A stretch of 64,000 nucleotides of DNA from an uncultured Tenacibaculum sp. (GTDB lineage: Bacteria > Bacteroidota > Bacteroidia > Flavobacteriales > Flavobacteriaceae). Position numbers and translations under genes: made by a program. Below are positions 8,121 through 16,628 of the stretch, piece after piece. Numbering within the stretch: position 1 is the stretch's first letter; the number at the start of each line of letters is the position of its first letter. Under the pieces are notes generated by a model. That model ran no database searches, was not told the origin of the DNA, and saw only the letters and a list, made by a program, of their open reading frames with translations. The stretch covers positions 1 to 64,000 of the forward strand of contig CANNGJ010000016.1 of NCBI GenBank assembly GCA_947504185.1. The letters are read 5' to 3'.

Positions 8121-9275
8121 TTAATTTTGAACATCAACATTGGTTACGTTTTCTACTTTGTTTTCTAAAGGAGCTACTGTGATTCTTTTACTTATACTTA
8201 ATATGTCACCTTCTGATGGAGCTCCATCATTATTTTTATCTGCAATAACAGTTAGGTAATAATCTCCAGGATGCAAGTAGGTGAATAAAAAAGTATCTTC
8301 TTTATTTTCTAGCGTTGGAAAGTGTAATAAAGTATCATAAGCTTCAGCATTTGTAGTTAAAAATCCATCAGCATCTGTTAAAGCATCTTTTGATAGGTAT
8401 ACAAATAAATTAGTATCTGTAATTTCTGAATTACGAGTAATATTAGCAGTTAATGTTCCTAACCTTGGGTGATCTGTTATTTGGTAAGGATCACCAGATT
8501 GAGGGGCTAATTCATATACATCGTTATTAGTTTGTTGCGCTAAAAAAGTAGCTGATTTAGGAGCAATTTCTCCAGCTGGGACATATAAATTATCAGCATT
8601 AAACCCGTTAGCAAAATCTAAACCAGCATCTATTTCGTTTTTAGGATAATCAGTTGCTGTTGCAGCAGCTTCAGCTAATTCTATATGCATCTTTTTACCT
8701 TTAAAGGTCATATGACGTGAAGGAACTCTATTTCCTAAATTACTAGTATAAGAGTTGAAGAATAACTCGTCTTCATCAAAACGTAATTCGAAATACATAA
8801 TCGCGTCACCGCCAATAGCATCCACAAAACGATAGTATTTACCTTCAGCACCTCGATCTTCTACTTTATCTAATACAAAATAACTAGTTCTATAAATACC
8901 ACTTAATAAACCTCCATTACGAGCCATTAAGGTTCTTTTATTTTTATAATTAGTTACAAAAAATGAAGTAAATAAATTACCAAGTGATCCACCTTCGTGA
9001 ATTCCATGAATATGTGATTTTGAGATAGCTCTATAATCCCAAGCAAACCAAGGGTAATCATCGGCAATTACTCTATTAGTACCTACCCAATGTCCTTGCA
9101 TTTTTTCTAAGAAATCAAAGCCATCTGTATTAATATCAACAGGAACAACTTCGGTTGTAGGTGTAGGTTGTGGAGTTGGGGTTGTATCACCTCCTGTAAT
9201 ATCTCTAACGCCATCTTCACAGCTTATTAAAGAGAATGATAAAAGTAATCCTAAGATTATAACTTGTTTTTTCAT
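8121..9275 (-). CDS. secreted lipoprotein of unknown function
   Basis: A 384-residue protein with a lipoprotein signal (VIILGLLLSFSLISC, lipid Cys at 19), a Pro/Thr-rich linker (GGDTTPTPQPTPTTEVVPVD) and two parts: a region rich in aromatic residues (GHWVGTNRVIADDYPWFAWD, about 61-80) that could be a calycin-like barrel, and a C-terminal beta-sandwich-like region (YLTVIADKNNDGAPSEGDIL). No family is recognised with certainty. It is the second gene of the putative Fnr-controlled minus operon, next to the cytochrome gene. Confidence 0.7.
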   Translation of the reverse strand: MKKQVIILGLLLSFSLISCEDGVRDITGGDTTPTPQPTPTTEVVPVDINTDGFDFLEKMQGHWVGTNRVIADDYPWFAWDYRAISKSHIHGIHEGGSLGNLFTSFFVTNYKNKRTLMARNGGLLSGIYRTSYFVLDKVEDRGAEGKYYRFVDAIGGDAIMYFELRFDEDELFFNSYTSNLGNRVPSRHMTFKGKKMHIELAEAAATATDYPKNEIDAGLDFANGFNADNLYVPAGEIAPKSATFLAQQTNNDVYELAPQSGDPYQITDHPRLGTLTANITRNSEITDTNLFVYLSKDALTDADGFLTTNAEAYDTLLHFPTLENKEDTFLFTYLHPGDYYLTVIADKNNDGAPSEGDILSISKRITVAPLENKVENVTNVDVQN

Positions 9276-9288
9276 TGTTTAGTTTTTA

Positions 9289-9669
9289 TTATTGTTTTCT
9301 AGTCCAATTTTCTATTAAAGGTTTCTTATTTATATAACTAGTAACCTCTAGGGTGTCTTTATGTTTAACTTTAATTGTTAGCTTTTCTGAAACTGTATTA
9401 GTAGCACCTGAAATAGCATCTACAAAAACCTCATTTTTATATTTTAAATCATGTAAAAAGATGTCTTTATCAGTTTTTGTTTCGTGTAAAACAGTGGTGT
9501 CATCATTGTAATACAAAACTTTACCAATAAGTTTTTTACCTTGTTTCTCAATTTTATAAGTTGCTTTGTAAAAATTACTTTGAACATTCCAAGTACCAAG
9601 AATTCGTTTGTCTATTTGTGTAGAACAAGCTGTAAGTAGCACTATTAAACCTAAAAGAGTTTTTTTCAT
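9289..9669 (-). CDS. DUF2147-family lipoprotein
   Basis: A 126-residue lipoprotein (LLGLIVLLTACST) with the DUF2147 pattern: ILGTWNVQSNFYKATYKI, GKVLYYNDDT and a C-terminal ENWTRK. The family has an up-and-down beta barrel and unknown function. A paralogue of the same length and domain order is encoded on the opposite side at 13033-13425, so the two divergent operons each carry a copy. It is the first gene of the minus-strand operon, 54 bases from the Fnr-type palindrome at 9724. Confidence 0.8.
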   Translation of the reverse strand: MKKTLLGLIVLLTACSTQIDKRILGTWNVQSNFYKATYKIEKQGKKLIGKVLYYNDDTTVLHETKTDKDIFLHDLKYKNEVFVDAISGATNTVSEKLTIKVKHKDTLEVTSYINKKPLIENWTRKQ

Positions 9670-9723
9670 TTTTAACTAAAAATATTATGCTGACAAAATT
9701 GAGAAGACTTATGAGAAAGATTT

Positions 9724-9737
9724 TTGACCTATGTCAA
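9724..9737 (-). promoter_or_regulatory. Fnr-type palindrome before the minus-strand operon
   Basis: TTGACCTATGTCAA is a perfect TTGAC-N4-GTCAA palindrome, the Crp/Fnr class consensus. It is nearer to the minus-strand start at 9669. A second site lies 22 bases away toward the plus-strand operon. Confidence 0.75.
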
Positions 9738-9758
9738 AATCATAAGGAAATCATGTTT

Positions 9759-9772
9759 TTGATATAGGTCAA
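9759..9772 (+). promoter_or_regulatory. Fnr-type palindrome before the plus-strand operon
   Basis: TTGATATAGGTCAA fits TTGAY-N4-RTCAA. It ends 49 bases before the ATG at 9822, a spacing compatible with activation from about -41. Confidence 0.75.
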
Positions 9773-9821
9773 ATAGAAATAGTAAAAGGCAAAGTAGTTT
9801 TGGATTTTAAATTTGTTTGAG

Positions 9822-10115
9822 ATGAAAAAATTAATGTTACGTTGGAGTATTGAGAAGCCATGGCAATTAATAATTATATTTTTTGTGTTTTCAATAACAG
9901 GATCTTCATCAATAATGGTAGGAAGGCCGATATTAAAAGCTTTAGGAATTACATTGCAAAATTTACCTTCGGTTGTGTATTATCCTCTTTTTATAGTTTT
10001 AAGTTTTATTTGTTATCAAGTATTTTTAGTAACCTATGGTTGGCTTTTTGGGCAGTTTACTTTTTTCTGGAATATGGAGAAGAAAATGTTGAAAAGGTTT
10101 GGTATTACTGTTTAG
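9822..10115 (+). CDS. small membrane protein, first gene of oxygenase operon
   Basis: A 97-residue protein from the ATG at 9822 (an upstream in-frame TTG at 9813 is less likely). It has two hydrophobic segments (WQLIIIFFVFSITGSSSIMV and PSVVYYPLFIVLSFICYQVF) and a basic C-terminus. No enzyme motif is visible. It is followed within 22 bases by another small membrane protein and heads a plus-strand operon behind an Fnr-type site. Confidence 0.7.
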   Translation: MKKLMLRWSIEKPWQLIIIFFVFSITGSSSIMVGRPILKALGITLQNLPSVVYYPLFIVLSFICYQVFLVTYGWLFGQFTFFWNMEKKMLKRFGITV

Positions 10116-10136
10116 ATATTCTTTATATATTTAAGA

Positions 10137-10400
10137 ATGAAAAAAACTATAAAATGGAGAACCATTACAGCTTTAGTATTAATGTATATAGCAATACTAA
10201 TGAACTGGGAATGGGCTTGGGGAATTTTGTTTTTATTCTGGGTAATTCCAGATATTTTTTCAGGAGTAACGTATTTTATTGAACCAATTATTAAGAAAGA
10301 AAATCCTATGTTATATTGGGTAATTATTGTTAGTTGGATTTTAATGGCTGTTTATTCTTTGTCTACTTTATTTTTAGATTTTAACAAGTACTCATACTAA
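10137..10400 (+). CDS. small membrane protein, paralogue of 11498 gene
   Basis: An 87-residue protein with three hydrophobic stretches and conserved aromatic residues (LMNWEWAWGILFLFW, then MLYWVIIVSWILMAVYSLST). The same pattern (FEWNWFWAFFILM, then KLYWTMVVIWSLLALFSIL) occurs in the protein encoded at 11498-11740, so the two are paralogues that flank the nucleotidyl cyclase gene. Function unknown. Confidence 0.7.
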   Translation: MKKTIKWRTITALVLMYIAILMNWEWAWGILFLFWVIPDIFSGVTYFIEPIIKKENPMLYWVIIVSWILMAVYSLSTLFLDFNKYSY

Positions 10401-10421
10401 GAAAAGTTTAACTAAATTATA

Positions 10422-11501
10422 TTGAATAGAAACTTAAAAACATACCTAAACTTATTAGGGCAGTCTACTTTTTTTTGGATGGCAGCCTATATGCTTTTTA
10501 TTACTATTCGGTTTTATGGTATTGGAGAGGATAAGAGTTTACCTATTGAAGACAAGACAAATATTCCTTTTTCTAAGGCACTACAATATGCAGCATTTTT
10601 AGGAGTATTTATAGGTGTTTTTTATTCCTTAATTGAATTTATTTTTGATAAATATGTATCTAAAAGAACTGTACTTTGGGTTCAAATACTATCAAAAACA
10701 TTTATTTATTTAATAGTTCTTATTGTGTGTGTATCATTAATTAGGAAGTCTTATCAATACGAACATAATGTTGAGTTAGAAGTAATAGAAAAAGGATGGT
10801 GGACTAAAAGCAAATCGTTTTGGGTAACCGTATTGTTTTTTTTGTGTTCATCGCTGGTATTTTCTATCATAAAAATGGCTACTGAAAAATTGGGATCAGG
10901 AGTTTTTGTAAAAATGCTATTAGGAAAATATAAAAAACCTCAAGAAGAGAAACGAATTTTTATGTTTTTAGATTTAAAGAATTCTACCAGTATTGCAGAA
11001 AAATTAGGGCATTTTAAATATAGTCAATTTATTCAAGATTGTTTTTATGATTTAAATGAATTAGTTCCAAAATATGAAGCAGAAATCTACCAATATGTAG
11101 GAGATGAAGCTGTATTAAATTGGGAATATAAAAAAGGGTTAGCGAATAATAATTGTGTGTCATTGTTTTTTGATTTTCAACAAAAATTACAATCTAAAAG
11201 AGCGTATTATAATAAAAAGTACAATGAGGTTCCAGAATTTAAAGCAGGACTACACGGTGGAACATTAATGGTCGCTGAAGTAGGAACAATCAAAAAAGAA
11301 TTAGCCTATCATGGAGATGTAATTAACACTTCAGCTAGAATTCAAGCTGAATGTAATACCTATAATGTTCCTGTTTTAATTTCAGAAGACTTAGTTTCCG
11401 ATTTAAGTTTTAAACATAAATATTTAGCAAAGGTATTAGGGGGTATATTGCTTAAAGGAAAGAAGAATAAAGTGAACTTATATACCATAAGCAAAGCATG
11501 A
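10422..11501 (+). CDS. membrane-bound class III adenylate/guanylate cyclase
   Basis: A 359-residue protein read from TTG at 10422 (no ATG near; the next Met would cut the first membrane segment). Four hydrophobic segments in residues 10-155 precede a class III cyclase domain: metal ligands D184 (FLDLKNST) and D228 (YVGDEAVL), and the GDVINTSARIQ motif with the transition-state Asn/Arg. Membrane-bound cyclases of this build make cAMP. Crp/Fnr-type sites lie before this operon, so a cyclic nucleotide link is tempting but not shown. It overlaps the next gene by 4 bases. Confidence 0.85.
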   Translation: MNRNLKTYLNLLGQSTFFWMAAYMLFITIRFYGIGEDKSLPIEDKTNIPFSKALQYAAFLGVFIGVFYSLIEFIFDKYVSKRTVLWVQILSKTFIYLIVLIVCVSLIRKSYQYEHNVELEVIEKGWWTKSKSFWVTVLFFLCSSLVFSIIKMATEKLGSGVFVKMLLGKYKKPQEEKRIFMFLDLKNSTSIAEKLGHFKYSQFIQDCFYDLNELVPKYEAEIYQYVGDEAVLNWEYKKGLANNNCVSLFFDFQQKLQSKRAYYNKKYNEVPEFKAGLHGGTLMVAEVGTIKKELAYHGDVINTSARIQAECNTYNVPVLISEDLVSDLSFKHKYLAKVLGGILLKGKKNKVNLYTISKA

Positions 11502-11740
11502 AAAAGTGGAAAACGATTTTAGCATTGTTATTACTAATTCTTGCCGTAATTTTTGAATGGAATTGGTTTTGGGCATTTTTTATTTTAATGGGATTATTAA
11601 ATGTATTGAATAGTAAATCTATTCATTTTGTAGAAGAAGTTTCTTTATATGAATCGCCTAAATTATATTGGACAATGGTTGTTATATGGTCATTATTAGC
11701 ATTATTTTCTATTTTAAATTATCTAAATATTTTGACCTAA
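11498..11740 (+). CDS. small membrane protein, paralogue of 10137 gene
   Basis: An 80-residue protein with three hydrophobic segments, overlapping the cyclase gene by 4 bases (ATGA) and thus translationally coupled to it. It resembles the 87-residue protein encoded at 10137. The gene's last codons run into an Fnr-type palindrome at 11732. Function unknown; a partner or tuner of the cyclase membrane domain is possible from context only. Confidence 0.7.
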   Translation: MKKWKTILALLLLILAVIFEWNWFWAFFILMGLLNVLNSKSIHFVEEVSLYESPKLYWTMVVIWSLLALFSILNYLNILT

Positions 11741-11745
11741 ATCAA
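11732..11745 (+). promoter_or_regulatory. Fnr-type palindrome before the hydroxylase gene
   Basis: TTGACCTAAATCAA fits TTGAC-N4-ATCAA. It overlaps the end of the upstream gene and lies 46 bases before the ATG at 11792, so the hydroxylase and following genes probably have their own promoter. Confidence 0.7.
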
Positions 11746-11791
11746 AAGATATCAGGGATATATTTTTCAATTTTGTATAAAATTATTCAAC

Positions 11792-12784
11792 ATGAAAAAT
11801 TCAACATTATTAATAAGAAGCGTATTAGTTATTGCAATTATAACTGGCTTCGCTCATTACTTTTATTATAACTACAATATTGATGGAAGTTCGAGTATTA
11901 TTTCATTCTTTTCCGATACATTACAGTGGGATCTTGTAGAATATTGGTTTTACATATTTAACGATTTAAGTTTGGTATATATAATTGTTCCATTCTTTGT
12001 TATAGAGCTTATTAGGTATGCTTATTTAAGAAAATTAAATAAAAATTTAATATTAGATAGTGTAGCTAATATACTTACGTTCGGAGGTTTCTTTTTGATA
12101 GAAATAATACTAGGTATTCTAGCCATTACTAAAGTCTATTATTGGGTATATAATAATATAAGCTTACCACATTTAGATATAAATTGGGCAACAATTATAG
12201 CTTGTGTTTTATTGGCTGATTTTGCTTATTATTGGGAGCATAGAACTATGCATAGAATAGGAATTGGTTGGGCTACACATACTGTACACCATAGCTCACC
12301 ACATTTTAATATGTCTGTAGCTTATCGTTTTGGACCTTTAGATGCTATTATGCCAATTGTTTTTTCATTACCAATTGTAATGTTAGGTTTCGATCCAATA
12401 TTAGTGTTGCTATCTGAAGTATTTGTGCAAGTATTTCAAACTTTATTACATACCGAAATTATTGGTAAATTATTAAAGCCAATAGAATTTTTATTCAATA
12501 CACCATCACACCATAGAGTTCACCATGGATCAAATAGACAATATTGGGATAAAAATTATGCAGGTATTTTAATTATTTGGGATAGAATGTTAGGAACATT
12601 TGAACCCGAAGAAGAAAAGGTGGTATATGGAATTTCTGAACCTTTGAATAGCGTAAATCCGATTAAAGTATTCTTTCATGGCTTAACAAGATTGAATAGA
12701 AAGTTAGGGCAAGTATCTGGAACTAAAAACAAATTTTTAGTTTTTGTAAAACCACCAGATTGGATGCCAAATGATAAATCGTAA
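11792..12784 (+). CDS. sterol desaturase/fatty acid hydroxylase family protein
   Basis: A 330-residue integral membrane di-iron enzyme. The histidine boxes are HRTMH, HTVHHSS and HHRVHHG, with a further HTEIIG in between; hydrophobic segments lie before and between them. Family members hydroxylate or desaturate lipids with O2 and electrons from a reductase. The substrate cannot be read from sequence. It follows an Fnr-type site and shares an operon with a Rieske oxygenase and a ferredoxin-type reductase that could supply electrons. Confidence 0.88.
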   Translation: MKNSTLLIRSVLVIAIITGFAHYFYYNYNIDGSSSIISFFSDTLQWDLVEYWFYIFNDLSLVYIIVPFFVIELIRYAYLRKLNKNLILDSVANILTFGGFFLIEIILGILAITKVYYWVYNNISLPHLDINWATIIACVLLADFAYYWEHRTMHRIGIGWATHTVHHSSPHFNMSVAYRFGPLDAIMPIVFSLPIVMLGFDPILVLLSEVFVQVFQTLLHTEIIGKLLKPIEFLFNTPSHHRVHHGSNRQYWDKNYAGILIIWDRMLGTFEPEEEKVVYGISEPLNSVNPIKVFFHGLTRLNRKLGQVSGTKNKFLVFVKPPDWMPNDKS

Positions 12785-12797
12785 CAATAAAATATAA

Positions 12798-13022
12798 ATG
12801 AAATTATTTTTAACATTAGTAGTATCAGTTTTAGCCTATTTTGGATTGGGATATTACGGAGCAACTTCTTTAGTAATTTGGATAGTTTTGATTGTTCTGT
12901 GGACATTAATAGATTACTTAACCTATAATAATCCGTTTTCTTGGAAAGATTATATAATTCTTGCGATAGTTTTATCAGTAATAGAAATGGGAGTAGAGTA
13001 TAATTATTTTGGATTATTTTAA
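12798..13022 (+). CDS. small two-to-three-helix membrane protein
   Basis: A 74-residue hydrophobic protein with segments FLTLVVSVLAYFGLGYYG, SLVIWIVLIVLWTLIDYL and IILAIVLSVIEMG. It lies 13 bases after the hydroxylase gene and 10 bases before the DUF2147 start. No family is recognised. Confidence 0.65.
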   Translation: MKLFLTLVVSVLAYFGLGYYGATSLVIWIVLIVLWTLIDYLTYNNPFSWKDYIILAIVLSVIEMGVEYNYFGLF

Positions 13023-13032
13023 AATTAAAAAA

Positions 13033-13425
13033 ATGAAACAATTATTATTAATAATATTTAGCCTAACAATATTTACTTCTTGTGCACAAAGTAATGATAA
13101 GATTATTGGTGTTTGGGATGTGAAAAATGAATATTACCAAGCAATTTATGAAGTTGTTGAAGATAAAGAAAAGTTCTTTGGGAAGATTCATTATTACAAC
13201 GATGGAACATCAGAATATAAAGGAAGTAATAAAAAAGAAGATTATTTCTTAACGGATGTAGAAAAGAAAGGGGAAAAATATATAAATGGAAAGATGTATT
13301 TGCCAGACGGTAGTTTTTATAAAGTTATTTTTACTTTAAAAAATGATAATACCTTAGAGGTTTTAATGACTGTTGAAGGGCAGCCTTATAAAGAAGTTTG
13401 GAAACGAAATACAAAGTATAAATAA
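13033..13425 (+). CDS. DUF2147-family lipoprotein
   Basis: A 130-residue lipoprotein read from the ATG at 13033, which places the signal LLLIIFSLTIFTSCA at the N-terminus; the longer reading from 13009 adds eight residues before it. DUF2147 features are GVWDVKNEYYQAIYEV, GKIHYYNDGT and EVWKRN. It is a paralogue of the lipoprotein at 9289-9669. Only 6 bases separate it from the Rieske oxygenase gene. Confidence 0.8.
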   Translation: MKQLLLIIFSLTIFTSCAQSNDKIIGVWDVKNEYYQAIYEVVEDKEKFFGKIHYYNDGTSEYKGSNKKEDYFLTDVEKKGEKYINGKMYLPDGSFYKVIFTLKNDNTLEVLMTVEGQPYKEVWKRNTKYK

Positions 13426-13431
13426 GAGATT

Positions 13432-14637
13432 ATGAATACAAAAAGAATGATGCATGCATTGCCAGTAGAAGCATACACCTCGCAAGAATGGTTCGATTTA
13501 GAAATGAAAACCATTTTTAGTACAACTTGGCAATTTGCAGGTTTGGTAGAAGACGTTGCTAATGCAGGCGATTATATTTCTGTACAAGCAGGATTAAACA
13601 ATATTTTTATAGTAAAAGGACGCGACAATCGTTTGAGAGCCTTTCATAATATGTGTCGTCATCGAGGAACACAACTATTACGTGCTGTTGGTAAAAACCA
13701 AAAAGCAATTACCTGTCCATATCACGATTGGACGTATAATTTAGAAGGGAAACTTATTAGTGTTCCTAAAAAAGAAGAAGAGTTTCTAGATTTATGTAAT
13801 AAAGAATTACACGATTGTGGATTAAACTTACATGAAGCATCTGTTGATATTTTTAAAGGAATGTTATTTGTGCATCCAGAAAAAAATGGACCCAATATTA
13901 TGGAGTTTTTTGGTGATGTTGAGCCTCATTTAGGACCTCATGTTGTTGAAGAACTGGTAGAATATCAAGAAAAAGAAGGTCAGCCTTTTTACACCAAAGA
14001 AATCAATGCCAATTGGAAAATTATAGTTGAAAATTATATTGATCATTATCACTTAGCACATTTACATGAAGGAACATTAAATATGTACGATCACGCTAAA
14101 GTTGATTTTGGTTGGGCTGGACCACATTATTGGTTTCACGAACCATTGGTTTCAGAATATATGGCTGATGTAGAAAATGCATCGCCACAACCATTAATCA
14201 AAGCCAATAAAAGTGATGATATGCGCGTGTATGTTCCTTGGTTATTTCCAAACATCGGAATTACAGAAGGAGAAGCAGCTTGGAACACTTTTCATGCAAT
14301 TCCGTTAGCTCCAGATAGAACTTTAGTGGTTATTCGTTCTAAAATGGAAAATGTTAGCGAATGGGAATTTACGAAGCAATACACAAAATCATCTATGAGT
14401 AAAGTGTGGCAGCATTACGGAAATAAAGGAAAATATGAAGGGGATGCTAGCGATCCAATGGCTTCAGGAGATTTTATGGAAGAAGATGTATACGCTTGTG
14501 AGCAACAACAAAAATCGTTGAGTTCGCCAATGTTTAGCGTAGGAGCAAGAGCGCAAAGAGGAGAGTATGCTGTGATGCGTTTTCAAGAAGAAGTAAAAAA
14601 ATGGATGGAAAAAAACGGAGCTTTTGATAATAAATAA
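13432..14637 (+). CDS. Rieske non-haem iron oxygenase, large subunit
   Basis: A 401-residue enzyme with an N-terminal Rieske [2Fe-2S] domain (C75, H77, C95, H98 in NMCRHRG and CPYHDW) and a catalytic domain with the mononuclear iron ligands in NYIDHYHLAHLH (H207, H212). This layout matches the choline/carnitine/aromatic-ring type oxygenases, which use O2 and electrons from a reductase to hydroxylate or demethylate a small substrate. The substrate is unknown. The reductase encoded at 15538 is the likely partner. Its position in an Fnr-marked operon next to nitrate reductase is unusual for an O2-dependent enzyme. Confidence 0.9.
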   Translation: MNTKRMMHALPVEAYTSQEWFDLEMKTIFSTTWQFAGLVEDVANAGDYISVQAGLNNIFIVKGRDNRLRAFHNMCRHRGTQLLRAVGKNQKAITCPYHDWTYNLEGKLISVPKKEEEFLDLCNKELHDCGLNLHEASVDIFKGMLFVHPEKNGPNIMEFFGDVEPHLGPHVVEELVEYQEKEGQPFYTKEINANWKIIVENYIDHYHLAHLHEGTLNMYDHAKVDFGWAGPHYWFHEPLVSEYMADVENASPQPLIKANKSDDMRVYVPWLFPNIGITEGEAAWNTFHAIPLAPDRTLVVIRSKMENVSEWEFTKQYTKSSMSKVWQHYGNKGKYEGDASDPMASGDFMEEDVYACEQQQKSLSSPMFSVGARAQRGEYAVMRFQEEVKKWMEKNGAFDNK

Positions 14638-14680
14638 ATTTGGTATAATGCTTGCCTTTAAATCAGTAAAACAATAAAAA

Positions 14681-15538
14681 ATGAAGAACTTATTTATATT
14701 ACTATTAGTTGCTTTTACAGCTTGTAATTCTGTGAAAAATAAAAAAGAAAATAATCATTCTATAACTGATGAAATGAATGAAGATAATATTAAAAGTAAA
14801 ATAATTGTTGTACTAAAAGTAAATGCTAATGAGGTTGATTGTTTTGGAGCTCATGGAAAGCAAAAATGTTTACAGATTAAAGAATTAGGAAAAGATAACT
14901 ATTGGCAAAATCAATATGAAGGTATTGAAGGATTTGATTTTAAGACTGGATATGTGTATAATTTACAAGTAGAAAAAATCATCTTAAAAAATCCACCTCA
15001 AGATGTAGGAGATACTTTTTATAAGCTATTAAAAGTTATTAAAAAAGAAAAACCAATTACTGATGCTATGCTGTCGGATTATGCAACATTAACAGTTACC
15101 AAAATTCAACGAGGAAGAGATGGGTATACAGCTACATTAAAAAATGATACAGGAAGTTTATTTACCTGCACAATAAGTATTCCTAATTTAGAAGATAATT
15201 ATGTGAGTTTAAATGTTGGAGATACAGTAAAAATTGCTGGTGAATATGCAGAGAGTGATCCTGTACAAATTTTTGCTAAAAAAATAAAAGTAATTGAAAG
15301 AGTTGCTTTAAAAAACTTACCTGAACTTACAGTAACCAAAGTAATTGGAGAAAAAGATGGAGAAACGATTCATCTTATTGATAGTAAAAAAAAAGCTTAT
15401 AATATGATTGTGAGTATTCCTAATTTGGGTAAAGATTATATTAGATTAAAAGTTGGTGATAAATTAAAAGTAGAAGGAGAGTATGTTGATAGTTTTCCAA
15501 CTCAAATTTTTGTTAAAAAAATCCACAAACTAGAGTAA
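14681..15538 (+). CDS. DUF4377 lipoprotein with two OB-like repeats
   Basis: A 285-residue lipoprotein (FILLLVAFTACNS). Residues about 45-120 match DUF4377 (KQKCLQIKELGKDNYWQ, GIEGFDFKTGYVYNL and NPPQDVGDTFYKL). Two repeats of about 70 residues follow, each starting LTVTK, with matching segments SIPNL, VGD and GEY, and ending with QIF. They look like small beta domains. It lies between the Rieske oxygenase gene and its reductase, which suggests a shared job outside the membrane. It overlaps the next gene by one base (TAATG). Confidence 0.75.
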   Translation: MKNLFILLLVAFTACNSVKNKKENNHSITDEMNEDNIKSKIIVVLKVNANEVDCFGAHGKQKCLQIKELGKDNYWQNQYEGIEGFDFKTGYVYNLQVEKIILKNPPQDVGDTFYKLLKVIKKEKPITDAMLSDYATLTVTKIQRGRDGYTATLKNDTGSLFTCTISIPNLEDNYVSLNVGDTVKIAGEYAESDPVQIFAKKIKVIERVALKNLPELTVTKVIGEKDGETIHLIDSKKKAYNMIVSIPNLGKDYIRLKVGDKLKVEGEYVDSFPTQIFVKKIHKLE

Positions 15539-16611
15539 TGAGTAAGCTATATTCTCTTAAAGTTTTAGAAGTAAAAAATGAAACAAAAGATTCGACTTCT
15601 GTTGCCTTTGATGTTCCTTTTGAACTGTATGATACTTTCAACTATAAACCAGGGCAATATTTAACGTTGCAATTCAATTTAAATGGACAGCAAGTTCGTA
15701 GATCTTATTCTTTATGTAGTTCGCCAGTTATTAAAGAACCTTTACGAATTGGCGTAAAAAGAGTAAAAGGAGGTTTGGTATCAAATCATATTAATGATAA
15801 TTTAAAAGTTGGAGATACAGTTGAAGTTTTAGCACCAGATGGACGCTTTTTTGCTGATATAAAGAAAGAAAACTACAAAACTTATTATCTGTTTGCCGCA
15901 GGTAGTGGAATTACACCAATTTTATCGATTTTAAAAACTGTATTATTAACCGAAGAGCGTAGTTACGTACACATGGTTTTTGGAAACAGAAGTCAAGAAA
16001 CCATTATGTTTCATGAAGAATTAAAACAACTTGAAGAAATACATAAAGATCGATTCGTTTTAGTACAAACATTAAGCAGACCTAAAAGTAACTGGAGCGA
16101 TTTATGGAAAATACCTACAAAAGAATTTAGAAAGGGACGTGTAGACACTGCTTGTATAGAATGGTTTATAAATGAGTATCCACCGTACGCTCAAAATGCT
16201 GAGTATTATGTTTGCGGACCAGGAACGATGATAGATAACACAGTAAAAGCATTAGAGAATATTGATGTTCCCTTTGATAGAATTTTTATTGAAAGTTTTG
16301 GAGGAGGTGAAGCTAAAAACACTAGAGAAGTTTTTGAAAATGCAAATTTAATGGCTCATTTAAATGGTGAAAAAATTGAATTAACTATTCCAAAAGGAAA
16401 AACAGTTTTAAGAACTTTATTGGCCGCTGATTATAATCCACCATATTCTTGTGAAGGTGGTGTTTGTTCTACTTGTATATGTAAAGTGAAAAAAGGAAAA
16501 GTCCACATGAAAAACAATTTAGCATTAACAGATAAAGAAGTAGAAGAAGGTTATGCTTTAAGTTGTCAAAGTATACCTTTAACAAATAATATTGAGATTG
16601 TTTATGAATAA
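15538..16611 (+). CDS. PaaE-like ferredoxin-NAD(P)H oxidoreductase
   Basis: A 357-residue electron-transfer protein: an FAD-binding domain (YKPGQYLTLQF, RRSYSLCSSP), an NAD(P)H-binding domain (YYLFAAGSGITPILSIL, EYYVCGPGTMID) and a C-terminal plant-type [2Fe-2S] domain (YSCEGGVCSTCICKV with a distal ALSCQ). This is the class IA/PaaE-type reductase layout. It is the likely electron donor to the Rieske oxygenase at 13432 and perhaps to the His-box hydroxylase. It starts on the stop of the upstream gene and ends inside the shared terminator. Confidence 0.9.
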   Translation: MSKLYSLKVLEVKNETKDSTSVAFDVPFELYDTFNYKPGQYLTLQFNLNGQQVRRSYSLCSSPVIKEPLRIGVKRVKGGLVSNHINDNLKVGDTVEVLAPDGRFFADIKKENYKTYYLFAAGSGITPILSILKTVLLTEERSYVHMVFGNRSQETIMFHEELKQLEEIHKDRFVLVQTLSRPKSNWSDLWKIPTKEFRKGRVDTACIEWFINEYPPYAQNAEYYVCGPGTMIDNTVKALENIDVPFDRIFIESFGGGEAKNTREVFENANLMAHLNGEKIELTIPKGKTVLRTLLAADYNPPYSCEGGVCSTCICKVKKGKVHMKNNLALTDKEVEEGYALSCQSIPLTNNIEIVYE

Positions 16612-16628
16612 ACAATCTCAATATTATT
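16585..16628. terminator. bidirectional terminator between convergent operons
   Basis: A perfect 20-bp inverted repeat (arms 16585-16604 and 16609-16628, 4-nt loop) includes the stop codon of the reductase gene and meets the stop of the minus-strand nitrate operon. A T-run follows on the plus strand. Confidence 0.9.

Noticed and set aside
10000..10282. Second protein in an overlapping frame of the small membrane genes
   Set aside because: It lies in another frame of two better supported genes and has no recognisable domain.
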